Assembly (NCBI GenBank): GCA_034766995.1
Contig: CM068313.1
Span: 33,639,996 to 33,703,995 of the forward strand
Origin: Acanthacorydalis orientalis
Taxonomy: Eukaryota; Arthropoda; Insecta; Megaloptera; Corydalidae
Direction of reading: 5' to 3'
DNA length: 64,000 bases
The notes under the pieces are model-generated. The model was not told the DNA's origin, searched no databases, and was given only the letters and a program-made list of their open reading frames with translations. The position numbers and the translations under genes are program-made. How positions within the stretch are numbered: the stretch's first letter is position 1; every line of letters begins with the position of its first letter. Shown here piece after piece: positions 12,903 to 28,305 of the stretch.

Positions 12903-13472
12903 CAGTGAAAATGATGAATCTCAAGAAATTCAAAAACGAATAGTAGTAGCATAAAACATATTTCGCATTCTTGCCCATAATGAAATCTAAAAATGTGCAT
13001 AGGAAAACTAAAATCCGACTGTATAAAACCCTCATCCGTACTGTCATATCTTACGGAGGTGAAGCATGAATCAAGCCGGACCGCAGAAATGTAGACTCCG
13101 TCGAAAGAAGAATGTTGAGAAGGATATTTGGACCAGTAAACGGTGAAGGTATATGGAAAATATGCTACAATTTAGAATTATATAAAGTCTATAAGGAACC
13201 AAAACGATCGGTTTTATAAAAATGCTCCGCCTGCGATGGGCAGGTCACACTGAGCGAACGCCCGATTCAAGAGTACGGAAAAAAGAGTACGGAGCCTTGG
13301 AAGGGCGAGCAGTCGGGGAAGACCTGTGGCCAAAGCAAGGCTCAGTTGGATAGACAATTTAGACAAGGATGCAGTGGAACCGTTAGGAGTAAGGAACTGA
13401 AGAAGGAGTGCCAAGCAGAGGGATGTTTGGAGGTAGAAAATTGAGGAGACCAAGGCTCGATTTGGGCTATAG
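12899..13472 (+). pseudogene. non-LTR retrotransposon reverse transcriptase, C-terminal remnant
   Basis: The plus strand carries a decayed RT tail. It reads KIRLYKTLIRTVISYGGEA with TGA where a Trp is expected, then SVERRMLRRIFGPVNG, then YNLELYKVYKEP. After a frameshift come MLRLRWAGHTERTPDS and SRGRPVAKARLSWIDNL. It ends DVWR-stop-KIEETKARFGL-stop. This order (thumb-side LYKT...YG.E.W, IFGP, RLRWAGH, GRP, final RFGL) is that of jockey/RTE-type insect LINEs. The N-terminal catalytic part is absent. At least two stops and one frameshift make it dead. Minus-strand open frames at 12829-13047 and 13214-13453 are its shadows. Confidence 0.82.
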
Positions 13473-13696
13473 CACTATCGAATAAGAAGAATATATATAT
13501 ATATTAGAAAATAATTATATTATTGAAATTATTACTATAAGTCTGCTGATATAGTATAAAAAATCCAAATATCAAATAATCATTATAAAGTTTAATAGGA
13601 TGCAAAAGTATTTTACAAATGACACGCGTGCTTAAGCTTTACTCACGCACGCTTGCATACAAATATGTAAATATATACATGCACACACACACACAG

Positions 13697-13762
<66 letters not shown>

Positions 13763-14796
13763 TTAATTAAAGTCAGTATTAAAAAAGTTAAAACGTATTT
13801 TGTCACTCTATGAAGTTTAAGTATTCATTAGTAAGCTTCAGTGATGTATGTTATGTATAACAAAAATAATTCGAGTTGTACAAAATATGATTATTCTAAT
13901 TTGATTCATAATTATTTTAATGAAGTACTCTTACATAGATTTTCAGATAACACGTCTATAGAAAAATCGTCCACTGTAAAGATGTAAACTAAATTCAGTC
14001 ACGCAATACTTACCCACTTATTTAAAAGGAATATAAAGTGAAGCGTATGTGTTTATAGCTATTTATATGAACATCCAGTTATAGTCATTCCTTATCGTGA
14101 TTTGTTATCATGAAGGACAAAAATCACAACGAATTTTACAAACGCCATAAACAAATTATTTAAACAAATCTATTACGCCATATCAATAAAATAAAATATT
14201 CTAAATTATAAACTCGTGTTTTTTCATTCATGATTTGCCTCATTTTTCCGAACATTGATTATATAAATGGAATCAAAGTGTCACCCAATTATCATTTATT
14301 AAAGCAATAGTTCTGAAAGATTACCCTATCTTCTAGAAACATGCACGAGTTCTTCTTGAAATTAAAATAAAAAAAAATTAATATTATCATTGGACGAACA
14401 TAAAATAGAAAATGTTCTTAAAATTAACTGATTTTCTTTCCAAGAACTTTTGTACATACGACCTTTTAAATATTAAACGTTGACTTTATGATGATTAATT
14501 CTTCTCAAAAATGATTAAATTATAAATATACAACTTTTTGAAAATATACAATGCAACGTTAAATATAAAATAAATTTTAAAAAATCACATTTACCGATAG
14601 TAAACATAACTTATTAATAAAAACTAAAGCATTAATAACATTATAGTTCTAAATTAATTTTATTATTTTTATAGAATTAGATGAATACATAAATATATTT
14701 TTATTGATTCGCTAAAACTAATAAGAAAATATTTCGGTCGATATTTTATATTTAAAATTGTTATTACTTCACATAACCCCACATTCTTATGTAGTG

Positions 14797-14798
<2 letters not shown>

Positions 14799-14877
<79 letters not shown>

Positions 14878-14885
14878 AATATATG

Positions 14886-14937
<52 letters not shown>
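14799..14937. repeat. long interrupted (TA)n array
   Basis: About 139 bp of TA with a few ATGTAT and ATAAAT interruptions. It is the longest such array in the window. It reads as Tyr-Ile repeats on both strands and is not coding. Confidence 0.95.
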
Positions 14938-14939
<2 letters not shown>

Positions 14940-15301
14940 ACGTCTCATATTTTGATGACACCATCATCTAATTATACTAATGTGATTAATACATAAACAA
15001 GATTTAAAATGTATTCAGTTAAAATAAAAAAAATATAATCTGAATGCATTATTATGCTCGCACGAAAATAATGCACAATTAAAAATGACGGCCTTGTTAA
15101 TAGAAGACTGAGAAAACAATATGCACCGAGACAGAGTTATCGTGACATTGACGCGTTTGTAAATAATAACAATAATGTTTATCGATTTCGACGATGGAAC
15201 GTATTTCAGTAGAAACGATTTTGAAATCGAGACAGTGTGGCGGCAAGCACGCCGAAAGTGCAATGGCCTTGTCGCCTGCCTACACAAAGTATGAATGTAT
15301 A

Positions 15302-15364
<63 letters not shown>

Positions 15365-15488
15365 AACAGCATATGAGACTGCATGAAGCTGAAGGCAATA
15401 ATGCCGCTACGTTTATACTATGGTGGCGGTTTTCTGAAAATAACAGATTTACTAACACACAAATTTGTTACATACACACACACACACG

Positions 15489-15539
<51 letters not shown>

Positions 15540-15738
15540 CTCGTAACTAAATTTGTAGTTTAAATTTTTGGCAGCTCATGTATGCAGTTATAGCATTCTG
15601 TTGAAAACTTTAATGTTAAACATATATCTAAATAACTTTAGTATAATAAATATACCCTATTAGTTTAGTCGCCATGTCTAACGGCGTATAATTGAAAAAT
15701 ATTATATATTTAAATTATATATATATATATATTTAAAT

Positions 15739-15801
<63 letters not shown>

Positions 15802-17161
15802 GATTAGAAGGACTCATATGGCGGTTGTTTCGAAAGAGTTGTCTAATAAAATATATCAATAGGTAATCTTTTCTATCCTTTTTTAAGAATAATCGAATAA
15901 CAACTACGTACTGAATTAACATATTACTGTATATTTTTGTACATTTACTTTACTTACTGTCTACTTTTGATTAGATATAAAACAAACATTTAAGAACCCG
16001 CTTTTGCATTTATTGACATTATTTATATAGAGACAATCCACTTGTGGACATGAACTTGGTACCACAATTTTATGTACCATATTTTCAATAAAATATGTAA
16101 AATAATACATTAATATTTAAATAAATGTTAATTTATATTATAATTGTAGTACACAATCTATATCACATACATATATTAAAAATATTTAGTACACATTCAC
16201 AAATAAATTACAGATTGATTTATAAACTTACTTTTAGTATATATTACAGAAAAAAGTTAAAAAGAAAATGAAAACACCTTGTTTTCAAAGCAGGCCTATA
16301 ATCAACGGGAAGGACAGAAGGCATTCCCCTCCAGGTTGCTCCATTTGTCCACGCCCCCACCCAAACAAAATCTTCAATTTTGGAAGATTTGAAAATCATG
16401 GAGAATATTCCTAATGGATTTACTATGATGATTAAAAACGTTTCTACGCGCGAAAATTTTTTTTCTATGTCGCGTTTTCACCGAGAAAGCGAAAATTACA
16501 ATTACATTAAATTATTATGTTAAATAGAGAAGAACTTCTTTGTTATTTTAAACACTTGTAATTTGTTTTGATAAATTAGTAAGTTTCAATAACATGACTA
16601 ATTACATAATACGAATTATGTAATTTCTTTTTTAATGATAAAATTTTCCAAAATAGATCTTTTTCATATAGATTTGTTCTAGGTATGAGGTTAAACAATT
16701 GACATAAAAAATGCCCTTTTAAAAATTGTGTTTGCCCCCTCTAATGTGACGGTTTGAATACAGGCCTAATTCAAAATTGTCGCCTTTTCCAAAACTGTAC
16801 CATTGAGAATTAAAATTTTAAAATATAAATTTATATCAGCATTTCCAGGCTAAGAAAATATAATAAAAATCAAAAACATGCAACTATTGAAAAAAATGAA
16901 CAAAGGTACACTGAATTAACAACAGCAATGAAATAGCGAAAAATATTATATACCCTATACATTATCAAAAGTGACAGATACACGAAGATATAATAAATAA
17001 TATAAAAAGAACATTGGTTATATAGCAATAAATAATAAAGCAAATGGCTTATATAATTGAATAGGAATTATTACAATACAGATTTTCGAGACAAATCGAT
17101 TAAAAAGAAAGAATTTTTCATTTAAACAAACAAGTAATTAATTGTAATTACAATTCATAGG

Positions 17162-17162
<1 letters not shown>

Positions 17163-17229
<67 letters not shown>
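17163..17229. repeat. (TA)n microsatellite
   Basis: About 67 bp of perfect TA. Confidence 0.95.
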
Positions 17230-17234
<5 letters not shown>

Positions 17235-17918
17235 CAAATAACAATGATGGCCAATTTTTAGAGTTATTCAAGTTCCTTCGAAAATTAACCTTTAATTATT
17301 ATAATGCCTCTATTTTTATCTATTTACAAAGTATATTTCGAATCAAAGAGGCAACAGCGTTAAATTCAAAAATTAATTCATTCTTAATGGTTCTCACGCA
17401 TCTATTATTACTGTGCGGTCTATAAGTGTTTTATATAATTGTTTGTTTTAATACTAAATAAATTAATTATAATTCAAACACTTATTTGAAAACCTGATAA
17501 TTTTATTAAAGTATTAAAAATGTGCAGCACAATAAATGTATGTATTTTAATATTTCTTGATAAATAAAACTAATAGAATTAAAAAAATATTGAATTCTAT
17601 GTGAAAAATACAATATTTATATTTTAAAAATCTTTTAAGATGCATAGTTATATCCTCAAGTAACTCATTTACAAATGTAATTACATTTTTTTTCGACAAA
17701 CTAAATGAAAATTATGTTTAAGGCGTCAGTGTTCATATTTTAATATTAACAATATCTCGTTAAAAAAATTTTAATAACTCACATAGAGTTTTAAAAATGT
17801 ATTGTTTGTACAAGAGTATGAGAATTGTCTAGAAATATTATCTTTATTTGCAAGCAAAAAGCAATTCAAATTGTATTTTAAAAAAAAAACGCATTAAAAA
17901 TATAATATTATTACATAC

Positions 17919-17974
<56 letters not shown>

Positions 17975-18013
17975 AAGATATAATTATGTGTGTGGATATA
18001 AACATGCATATGA

Positions 18014-18055
<42 letters not shown>

Positions 18056-18481
18056 GTGTGTGTGCATTTATTGTATAGTACCTTTATTCTCCATTTCATA
18101 TATCGGTTTATTTCTAAATAAATCCATCAAAAAAAATAATTCAAATTCAAGTATCTAGCGTGTATTTTTAATCACTACTTGCACTTAACCAAACATACTT
18201 CAGCACATCACAAACACTGAACAACAATTTCAAACTTTTCTGCAATAAAAAATATGACGTACGAATTAAAACAAGTGAAACTCTACGAGATCAAATAATA
18301 AACTTAAAAATGAATCCATCCAAAATATAACGAACATGCCAAAGAAATAATTCTGCGAATCATCGCAAGCGTTATAGTAGTTTTTGGCCGTCGGTATGGT
18401 TCGTTACTACGAGAAACTGTATTTTGATACACACGGGAAGGGTGGTTCTATAATAGCGGCAATAAGGTGGTGTGTATAATA

Positions 18482-20191
<1,710 letters not shown>

Positions 20192-20895
20192 AAATCAGTG
20201 TTGAGCGCTTGGGTAGATGGCGGTGGTTATAGTTGCTGCAAAAAGGTTGGGGGTTAGGCCCCGTTCATCTATTGTGTATTTTTATGTGCGAATGGACATG
20301 CTGTTTTCTGCCGGAAAGTACGGCGAAAGGACAGGGGGAACGTTCGACCCAATACTGACTGGGTGATGTAAAGCCAGTGCAAATAAGTACTGGCCATCAA
20401 TCTAGTCAACTGTTTCAATTCTGTTAAGAAAAAATATAATCTTGATTTCACTATCAGAAAAATTCCAACATTAAACAATAGGTATACAATTACGTATGTG
20501 ATTAAGTTATGCTGACGAACTATTTAATCTACGCGTTTACATTTTACTATTACAATGTAATGGTATATTTAATATTATCGCCCAAAAAATTCTAATTTAA
20601 TGACAAAATAATATGTATTTTCAATTACAGACTATCTAGTATAAAATAAATCTATTGTGTAGTAGAAGTCTTGGTACATACAATTTAAATAAAACAGAAT
20701 GTAAAACATAAAAAAAATTGGCTTTTGCATTTCGAAACACAAAAATTATATACTTATATTTTCTTTTTGTTACTTTTCGATTGTAAAATATTATCAAAAC
20801 AGGTATACAAATTAATTGTATTTAAAAAAAATAGTGACAACAATAGAAAATGAGAACATAATAGAGACGATCAGAATATATATGCATTTTGTACA

Positions 20896-20959
<64 letters not shown>

Positions 20960-21238
20960 GTACACACATGCGTACGCACACCATTATTACAGCAAATGAT
21001 TGTCTTATATTTTATGATTTACAAATTTGTCAAACAAGGTGCGGCTCCACAGGTAATCAATGATGGACCTGTCTCATATTCTCTGACTCTTTACTTTTGA
21101 GCGCAGTTAATTTCACTTCCTCCCACGCATTTCCGTTCAATGCTTTCAATGAATATATTTATATTTGCGTACATGTCACGATTCATGTTTTGTGTTTGTA
21201 TTGTACAGAACACGTTAACGTGCCACACACTAATATAA

Positions 21239-21315
<77 letters not shown>

Positions 21316-21471
21316 TATACACTCAATGAATACATAAAGAGTGATAACAGATTTCTAGAATATTTTGTCACTTGTTCTGCAATATTTAAAGGAAACTAAA
21401 TTGCACCTATATACTAATTCATATTTACATTTTTTTTATTGGTACTTACATGGTATATTTTACTTATGAGT

Positions 21472-21533
<62 letters not shown>

Positions 21534-21883
21534 TTAATTAATTGGAACAATATAATGCCCCTCTTTACCACACATTTCCAATGAGTTTCGATATCTTTAT
21601 TCTACCTACTCGTTGATCTCTTTCTTGACCATTTCATAGTTCTTATATCCCACTCAATAATTTCTATTTTTTATACATAGTCTTATTTTTCTTGCGATAA
21701 GCCCTGTTCATTTTCATTTTAATGTTTACTTTCATTACTATATATATATATATATAATTGTTAGTTTTCATATTCATTATTATTCTACATTTTCTTGTTA
21801 TTTCCAATATAATATTCTCGTTTATAGGTACTTTTTGAAGTCGTTAAATTGTTTGGGAACTAGGTTTCTTTTCTATAGTGAAA

Positions 21884-21925
<42 letters not shown>

Positions 21926-23271
21926 CGATTATTATCCTCTTTAAGCAAAAATCTCGATTCAAATATTAAAGTGTTTCATTCAAAACGTATTCTATTTTTA
22001 TTATTCCGATAATATTTCTAATTAATAATCCCTTCCTGTTAACAAATTTTCCTAAATAAGCATTAAATAGGCACATGTGAAAATGTTCAATTATCATTTA
22101 AGTAATTTCAATTTTCTTCGGGAAAGAAATATTATTTTTAAATTGTGCTTTTTTGAAACTTATTTTTCAACTAGATTCGTCTAATTCTTTATCTATATAT
22201 TTTATTTCATTTGATTAATATTTACAAAGAGTAGAATATTATCAGAAAAATAGAGGTAAAGACATGATCTTTTACCTTTTATTTTTAATTTTGTACCTTC
22301 CCGATTTAGTTCCTTTAGGTTCCTTTTTTTCAGGTTGCAGTAAACAAGTTTGACGAAACTCCATTTCTTTAACTTACCAATTTTTAAACTTTGATCTTCA
22401 TAAAGTAAATAAAATAAAATGGAAACAATTTAAAAACACAAAGATTACATTCTGTTATAACAAACTTCTAGGAGCTATTGGATTTATAATAAACCATATT
22501 ATTTATTAGAAACAAACTTCAACTTGTCAACTTACATAACTTGTAAACTCGTCAACTTGAATATGTATTTACATTAATTTATAAGATCTTCGTAATATAA
22601 TTTTGGTATTGTGGTTAAATTTACTTCTGAAAATTAAATTTTCGCTCGTCCGAAGAACGACAAAAAAGTTTTATGATTAAAAACCTTCAATTAATGATTA
22701 TTGTATTTTGTGATAATTAATGATCATTTGTCATTTTTGTATTGTGGCTTATTTAAGATAAACAATTTTTAAGATCTTTTCTGTACGTTAGCACTTTGAA
22801 GATAATAACATCATTATTAAAATGCGCTTGAGTAATAAGCAAGAATGATCATAATCAATTATTGACCATTTTTGATGAGTTTTTTGTGAATTTATGGGAT
22901 CAGTGAAAAGCGTTTGTTTTTTTTAAAAAAATAGCGTATTACCAAATATTACTCTCAGCTGCAAATTGTGGAGGTTTAAATATTAAAATTTATTACAACT
23001 ACATCATAATTGTACGTTTAAATATTTACACGCCTACATACCTAATATAATCATTACATCTCTTATGCGTAGATCTTATGCTTACAAACGGTAATGTTGC
23101 GTGTGTGTGTACAAAGATGTATTTTTAAAAAAATCATTAGACTATAATGAATATATTTTACTTAGTATGAACAGATTATGCAAATACATATATAAACAAA
23201 AAAAAAATGTCTTGAACATGTCTTTTCGGTATAAACTAGCCTGATGATTGGATTTTAAATTATTAAGTGTA
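20192..23271. other. non-coding DNA with TA and TA-GA tracts
   Basis: The first 230 bp are CpG-richer. A 69-codon minus-strand frame at 20269-20478 is unrecognised. TA tracts are at 20900-20953, 21242-21308, 21474-21514 (followed by a GA tract to about 21533) and 21889-21922. No other feature is recognised. Confidence 0.5.
21242..21308. repeat. (TA)n microsatellite
   Basis: About 67 bp of TA, flanked by short ACATAT blocks on both sides. Confidence 0.95.
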
Positions 23272-23756
23272 AAAATTAATTCTGTGCTTTGAATTTGAAT
23301 CAATCATAACTTTTTTTTAATTTGAAATATTTTCTCACCGTTCTTGGATTTTTAAGTGCCAACCTTAAAGTTTAAAAACACTATATATCTTGACCAAACA
23401 ACCTCGCAACAGTACTGAACACGATGGCGACCGAAAAGCAGCATATTAGGCATTGCATACTTTTCGCATTTCAGTTAAAAAAATGCTGCTCATGCCGCGG
23501 GAATGATTTGTTTAGCTGTAGGGGAAGGCGTTGCGACGCATAAAACATGCAACGAATGCCAAAACAGTGAAAGAGATCCGAAGATGCATTACGACTTCAT
23601 CGACTCAAATCTGCCATCTTTTTTCGACAAGGGATTCGTCAGTTACCCGACAGATGGAGTAATTATACAAAACAATAGGAGACATTTTGAGGATTGAAAT
23701 GCATTTCGTTTTTCCGTACACAATCATTTTCTAAAAAAAGGCACCGAATTAATTTG
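23272..23756 (+). mobile_element. internally deleted mariner element, copy 1
   Basis: This 485-bp element has inverted ends built on TTAATTC[T/G]GTGC at the left and the complement (GCACCGAATTAA) at the right. Five bases lie outside the TAATTC block at each end. The left flank shows the expected TA target site (23270-23271); the right shows CC in its place. The interior fuses the start of a mariner transposase directly to its last exon-equivalent segment. It matches the element at 48012-48515 throughout, including the deletion junction. Confidence 0.85.
23424..23697 (+). pseudogene. deleted mariner transposase (N-terminal and C-terminal pieces joined)
   Basis: An ATG opens MATEKQHIRHCILFAFQLKK, the mariner N-terminal helix-turn-helix start. 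A one-base frameshift leads into HAAGMICLAVGEGVATHKTC. The sequence then jumps to the extreme C-terminus (YDFIDSNLPSFFDKG, ending QNNRRHFED). The whole DD34D catalytic core is missing, so this can only be a non-autonomous passenger. A 64-residue open frame at 23503-23697 is the surviving part of this relic, not an independent gene. Confidence 0.85.
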
Positions 23757-23878
23757 CCGATACTAATATCTTAACAGATTTCTTTAATAATGGATTTGAC
23801 CGTTAATGACTTGAAGCTCTATCCGATTAAAGTTGTTCCTTCGGTGTCTCTCTATACATGCATACATATGTAGATACA

Positions 23879-23960
<82 letters not shown>

Positions 23961-25153
23961 TATAATTAAACAAATACAATAATAAAAAAGGCATTTGTTA
24001 TTGATTCCGATTAAAATTCAAACGAATAAACAGAGAATACCTAAGTTACTAAACTTCGTCATTTTTTATACACATAAACTATTTAGTTATTCCCTATAAT
24101 GCGCTTTATATATCAAACGCTATCTTAATTATAACTTAATACATTTCTTTTCTTAAAGAAGATGATCGAAATTTCTAATAAAATAAACCATACACAGTTA
24201 ATATTACTTCTTGTGTTACTTTAAAATAATTCTATTGTCAATTATGATATCTTAATAGTAAATTCGAATCATGAAATTATTTTATAAATCAATGTTCGGA
24301 TCCCTGCAGATAATTTAAGTGTTTCATTAATATGACGTTCTATAAACATTCTCGTACACGAAATTTTATTCAATTTTATGATAATTTATACAAGACGTTG
24401 TCTGTTATTTGTAAGAAATATACATTCAAAATACATATTAATTAATGAAGTAAAAATGATTGAGATATAATTTGTGTTATCAAAAAAGTTATATTTTAGT
24501 GTTAACATTAAATTATATAAATTTAAAATAAATATATAAATAAATATTCATAACTAAATGTAAATTCATTTCAAATATAATATCGGTTAGTTTATATATT
24601 TCTTACAATATTTATGCGTTTCTTTTGACATGAATGAAATAATTTTTATTTAGTTTCATTAATTTTTATAAATTTCTTATAGTTTTTATATAATATCTCT
24701 CATATATACAAACTTTAGTCATTTAAGAGAATGTCGATAGCTTTTTAATTAATAATTTAAAACATAACGGACATAATTGATAGATTATATGTTTCACTAG
24801 ATAAGCGTCGATTTTATTGTTTAATAAAGCAATAAATTCAATTCGAATTCTGAACGGCTGATGTAATAATAAAAAAATCATTTTCAGATTAAAATAAATT
24901 ATTGTCTTATGTACTTTTATAATATTATTAAGATCTAACCACCTTAATTTTGTAAGATTATTTTTTTAACGAAAAAGTTGATACAAAAAGCAATTATAAT
25001 TAAATATGTACGATGACAGATTATGATTATAGATCAGTGTAACCATATGGAGTTTCATAACTATCAACACCTCTCAAAATCATTTATGTAGTCTTGTTAA
25101 TATTGATTGTATATTTATGTTATTTATAAATGAGAAAATAAATCAATTCATTA

Positions 25154-25215
<62 letters not shown>

Positions 25216-25495
25216 CACACACATTACATCAAATTAACATTAGAATGTAATCATAAATGTGGTGTACGCATGCAAATCATAAATTCACTTGATTTAATCT
25301 TCTATTAACAAAAATTTAATTAGAGCGAATAGAAAAAGCTTACTCAAAGGTAAAATTTTAAAAAGAATGTTGAAAAACTACATTTAAAAAGCAGTCAACG
25401 TTCATAGGGATTTTATGATGCGTGATCCTGTCTTAAACAAGTATGGATCTTCAATGATTCGATTAACAAATAAACTAGAAAAGTGTTATTTACTG
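23757..25495. other. AT-rich non-coding DNA
   Basis: TA tracts are at 23888-23951 and 25164-25214. Nothing else recognisable. Confidence 0.6.
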
Positions 25496-25658
25496 TCAAC
25501 GTGTGACGATCGTATTAATGTGTGATTCCTGTGTGACAACGTATGTTGTAATCATATGCATTTCTATATATCTTCCAGCAGCTTCGGAACCATACAATGG
25601 TACTGGTTTTATATTTAAACTTACATCCAATACGACTGAAATACAACCGGCGGTCATA
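25496..25658 (-). CDS. terminal exon of an unidentified gene (54 codons with stop)
   Basis: On the minus strand a strong acceptor (TTTCTTTCTCTTTCAG) is followed by one base and 53 codons, then TGA. The residues include MTAGCISVVLDVSLN, KPVPLYGSEAAGRYIE and TTYVVTQESHINTIV. Codon composition is unlike the surrounding TA-rich DNA. It joins in phase with the exon at 25763-25829 across a 104-bp intron, giving ECIDS-S-MTAGC. An internal GAT|GTAAGT could serve as an alternative donor. No AATAAA follows closely. I recognise no domain. Jing lies about 17 kb downstream on the same strand. Confidence 0.5.
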
Positions 25659-25762
25659 CTGAAAGAGAAAGAAACTTGATGCGGAACGCACGCACGAGTT
25701 CTTTTGTTATTTCCTGTTTGAAACACGCAAATAGTTGAGCTGTTGCTGTAACAGCAAAATAC

Positions 25763-25829
25763 CTGCTGTCTATACATTCAATCAGGCATATGATCTGTTC
25801 TTGAAGATCCGGGTGCTTAATAGTTATAC
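25763..25829 (-). CDS. penultimate exon of the same unidentified gene
   Basis: This 67-nt exon lies between TTACTTTTTAG and CAG|GTATTT. It is open in only one frame (two bases, 21 codons, two bases), reading ITIKHPDLQEQII then CLIECIDS, probably an amphipathic helix. Its trailing AG pairs with the leading T of the next exon. The two leading bases require a preceding exon ending with one base. The 24-nt segment 26340-26363 (encoding PSNVESA, ending A|GTAGTT) satisfies this but is too short to trust. If unspliced, the frame runs on for another 35 codons to a stop. Confidence 0.5.
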
Positions 25830-25982
25830 CTAAAAAGTAATAATACCCTTTTTGTAAAAAAAAAATGTACCTGTCCACTACAACTATTCAAAGTTTAATT
25901 TAATAAATGTATAAAAGATAAATTAGAATATATTTTGATAAATGGAAAAAAATACACTTGAAATTATACATTTGAAAAATAA

Positions 25983-26013
<31 letters not shown>

Positions 26014-26135
26014 CAATCCTTGCAAATATATTTGGAACATATGTAATATTATTTGTGTTTTGTAGATAAAATTCATTGTAAACAATGAATTCAATTTCAA
26101 CTATTGTTCTCTGCATTATCTTATATATACATACA

Positions 26136-26184
<49 letters not shown>

Positions 26185-26571
26185 ATACAGACACGCCATA
26201 AACATCCTATTTTCTGTTTAAAAGCCTTAACAAATGTTAATTGCATCATTGTCGCTGAAACGAATATAGTTTAAAATATCCCTGACCCATTTAATAAAAT
26301 CAGCTGGCAAGTAATATCACTTAACAAATATAGAACTACTTGCAGATTCTACGTTGGATGGGTCTGCTTTGGGTATATGTTACATGGTCGTATACGAATG
26401 GAAAAGAGGAAGTTGATTTAAATTGATGTTGTGTATTAATACAGTCAGGTTTATATATTTAGTAATAAAGTGTGCTATCAAAAAGGCTAAATACTAACAA
26501 AAAAATGTTTTGTTACATTTTTAGATGTTTAATGACTAGCAGAAAATATAAATGAATTTATATATATATAC

Positions 26572-26635
<64 letters not shown>

Positions 26636-27222
26636 AGAGATTAAATAGTTCATTACAATTTCGAACACCTTTATATTAAAAATAGAAAACCAATGTAATA
26701 CATACACTTTATTATCGATGAAAATGTCTTTGAATATAATTTATTCTTTTTATTTTTTACTGATCAATAAATAATTGATGTTTTTCGTACATATACTATA
26801 TATAAAATATATTTACAGATTGTGATGTTTCTGAAAAAGAAATAATCATTCTGTAGAACATTGTACTATTATGTATTTTATAATACATTTAATTACTGTT
26901 GATGTATTTAAATTTCAATAGTTACTTCATATCCTTAAATTTATGAAAAATAACCTTCGACATAACCATACTTTTTTATTATAATACAGTATTTTCATAA
27001 AAAATATACTACTTTAATATTGGAATGAATATTTATACATAATGCTTGTGTGATTATATGAAATAAATGAATCAGTATCAATATTTCATTGTTTAATAAA
27101 TATTTTATTTGATTTAAAACGTTTGGTGTTATGAAATCTATTAAATGGATTTAAAATATAAAATGAATTATTTTACGAAAAAAAAACGTTTTTCATCATG
27201 AAGAATAAATCTCAAAAAAAGT

Positions 27223-27253
<31 letters not shown>

Positions 27254-27634
27254 CAAAAAAAAACTACATGTGTAAAGTTCAATACAATTACTTCACTTTG
27301 AAAACGAACAATACATAAAAATAGACGAAGGAAAAGGGCGAGGTTAAGAATAGCTCAAATGTAGGCTGCAAGTTGAAATACAATAAGTAAACGGTAATAT
27401 AAATACATACAACTGAGTAAAAAAAATATGAATAGTACAACCCACATAATCTAACGGTTATTTTCTTAAAAAATCGTGAGATTCAAATGTTTTAAAGAAC
27501 TATTATAATTTTTTATAAGAATTTATAACGAAAATATAAAAAATAGAACACATTTTCACTTTTTCAATAATATGTATGTAAAAAATAGATATGCACTGTT
27601 TTTAAGGTGTGTGTATGTATATAATGTATGTATG

Positions 27635-27686
<52 letters not shown>

Positions 27687-28186
27687 CACCTTAAAAACAA
27701 TCTAAATCCTGTTTTATTCGAATTATTTTACAATGATTAAGTGTTCGATTTAATTTTTTTGTTAATAAAATGTGACATGAAAAGATTCAAGTTCGAATTT
27801 AGATAAACGGGTCACAGTATACCTTGTCAGCATTGAGTCAATATCATTTCTGAATAGTTATATTTCCAAAACAGAATATAATAGAGGTATAGGATGGCTG
27901 ATAAGCTTTTTTTGAAATGGATCTGGATCTTTTCTTTTAATATTTTTAACTTAATTTATTTTCAATTTCTCTCTTCTCCCCCTCTATTATAATCAGCTTA
28001 TTGTTAAATTTAAATTTATCTCATCATTAAATAATTCAATTTTGAAATTATTCCAATTTGAGCAATCTAATGTTTATTTTTTAAGCATATACTATTTTCT
28101 AATATCTTTATTCTGTCTAGTCAGAGGATTTTGTGAACTTTTTTATATTTCTTGAGCCCCAGTTAATAATATTAGATTCTATTTTT

Positions 28187-28233
<47 letters not shown>

Positions 28234-28305
28234 GTGTTTATTTCTTTACTTGAATAAACATACCATAGAGTGCAACGAGTAGCAAAATACATATCACAAA
28301 CTTAC
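25830..28305. other. presumed intron DNA with microsatellites
   Basis: TA tracts are at 26139-26180, 26580-26632, 27226-27253, 27638-27681 and 28191-28229. A 27-nt splice-bounded open segment at 27824-27850 (minus: TATTCAG acceptor, ACAAG|GTATAC donor, reading NDIDSMLT) would continue in phase from the exon at 28306-28404, but it is too short to call alone. Confidence 0.4.
27597..27699. repeat. inverted repeat flanking a TA tract (hairpin)
   Basis: TGTTTTTAAGGTGT at 27597-27610 is matched by its exact complement ACACCTTAAAAACA at 27686-27699. The arms extend inward through TATGTATA-like sequence into a TA core. The whole ~100 bp could fold into one hairpin or cruciform. Confidence 0.85.

Larger units (their letters stand above)
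13473..18350. other. AT-rich non-coding DNA with many TA tracts
   Basis: No gene seen. TA tracts are at 13703-13761, 14799-14937, 15303-15359, 15493-15538, 15739-15799, 17163-17229, 17922-17971 and 18016-18053. The patches 16290-16380 and 16720-16790 are less AT-rich and share the word CAGGCCTA, which may mark an old repeat. A minus-strand frame at 15015-15287 contains the Inr-like TCAGTC but no recognised protein. Confidence 0.55.

Noticed and set aside
12829..13453. Minus-strand frames opposite the reverse-transcriptase fragment
   Set aside because: The plus strand holds the recognisable RT tail; the minus frames contain no motif and are shadows.
23503..23697. 64-residue open frame considered as a small gene
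   Set aside because: It lies inside the deleted mariner element and matches mariner N- and C-terminal fragments.
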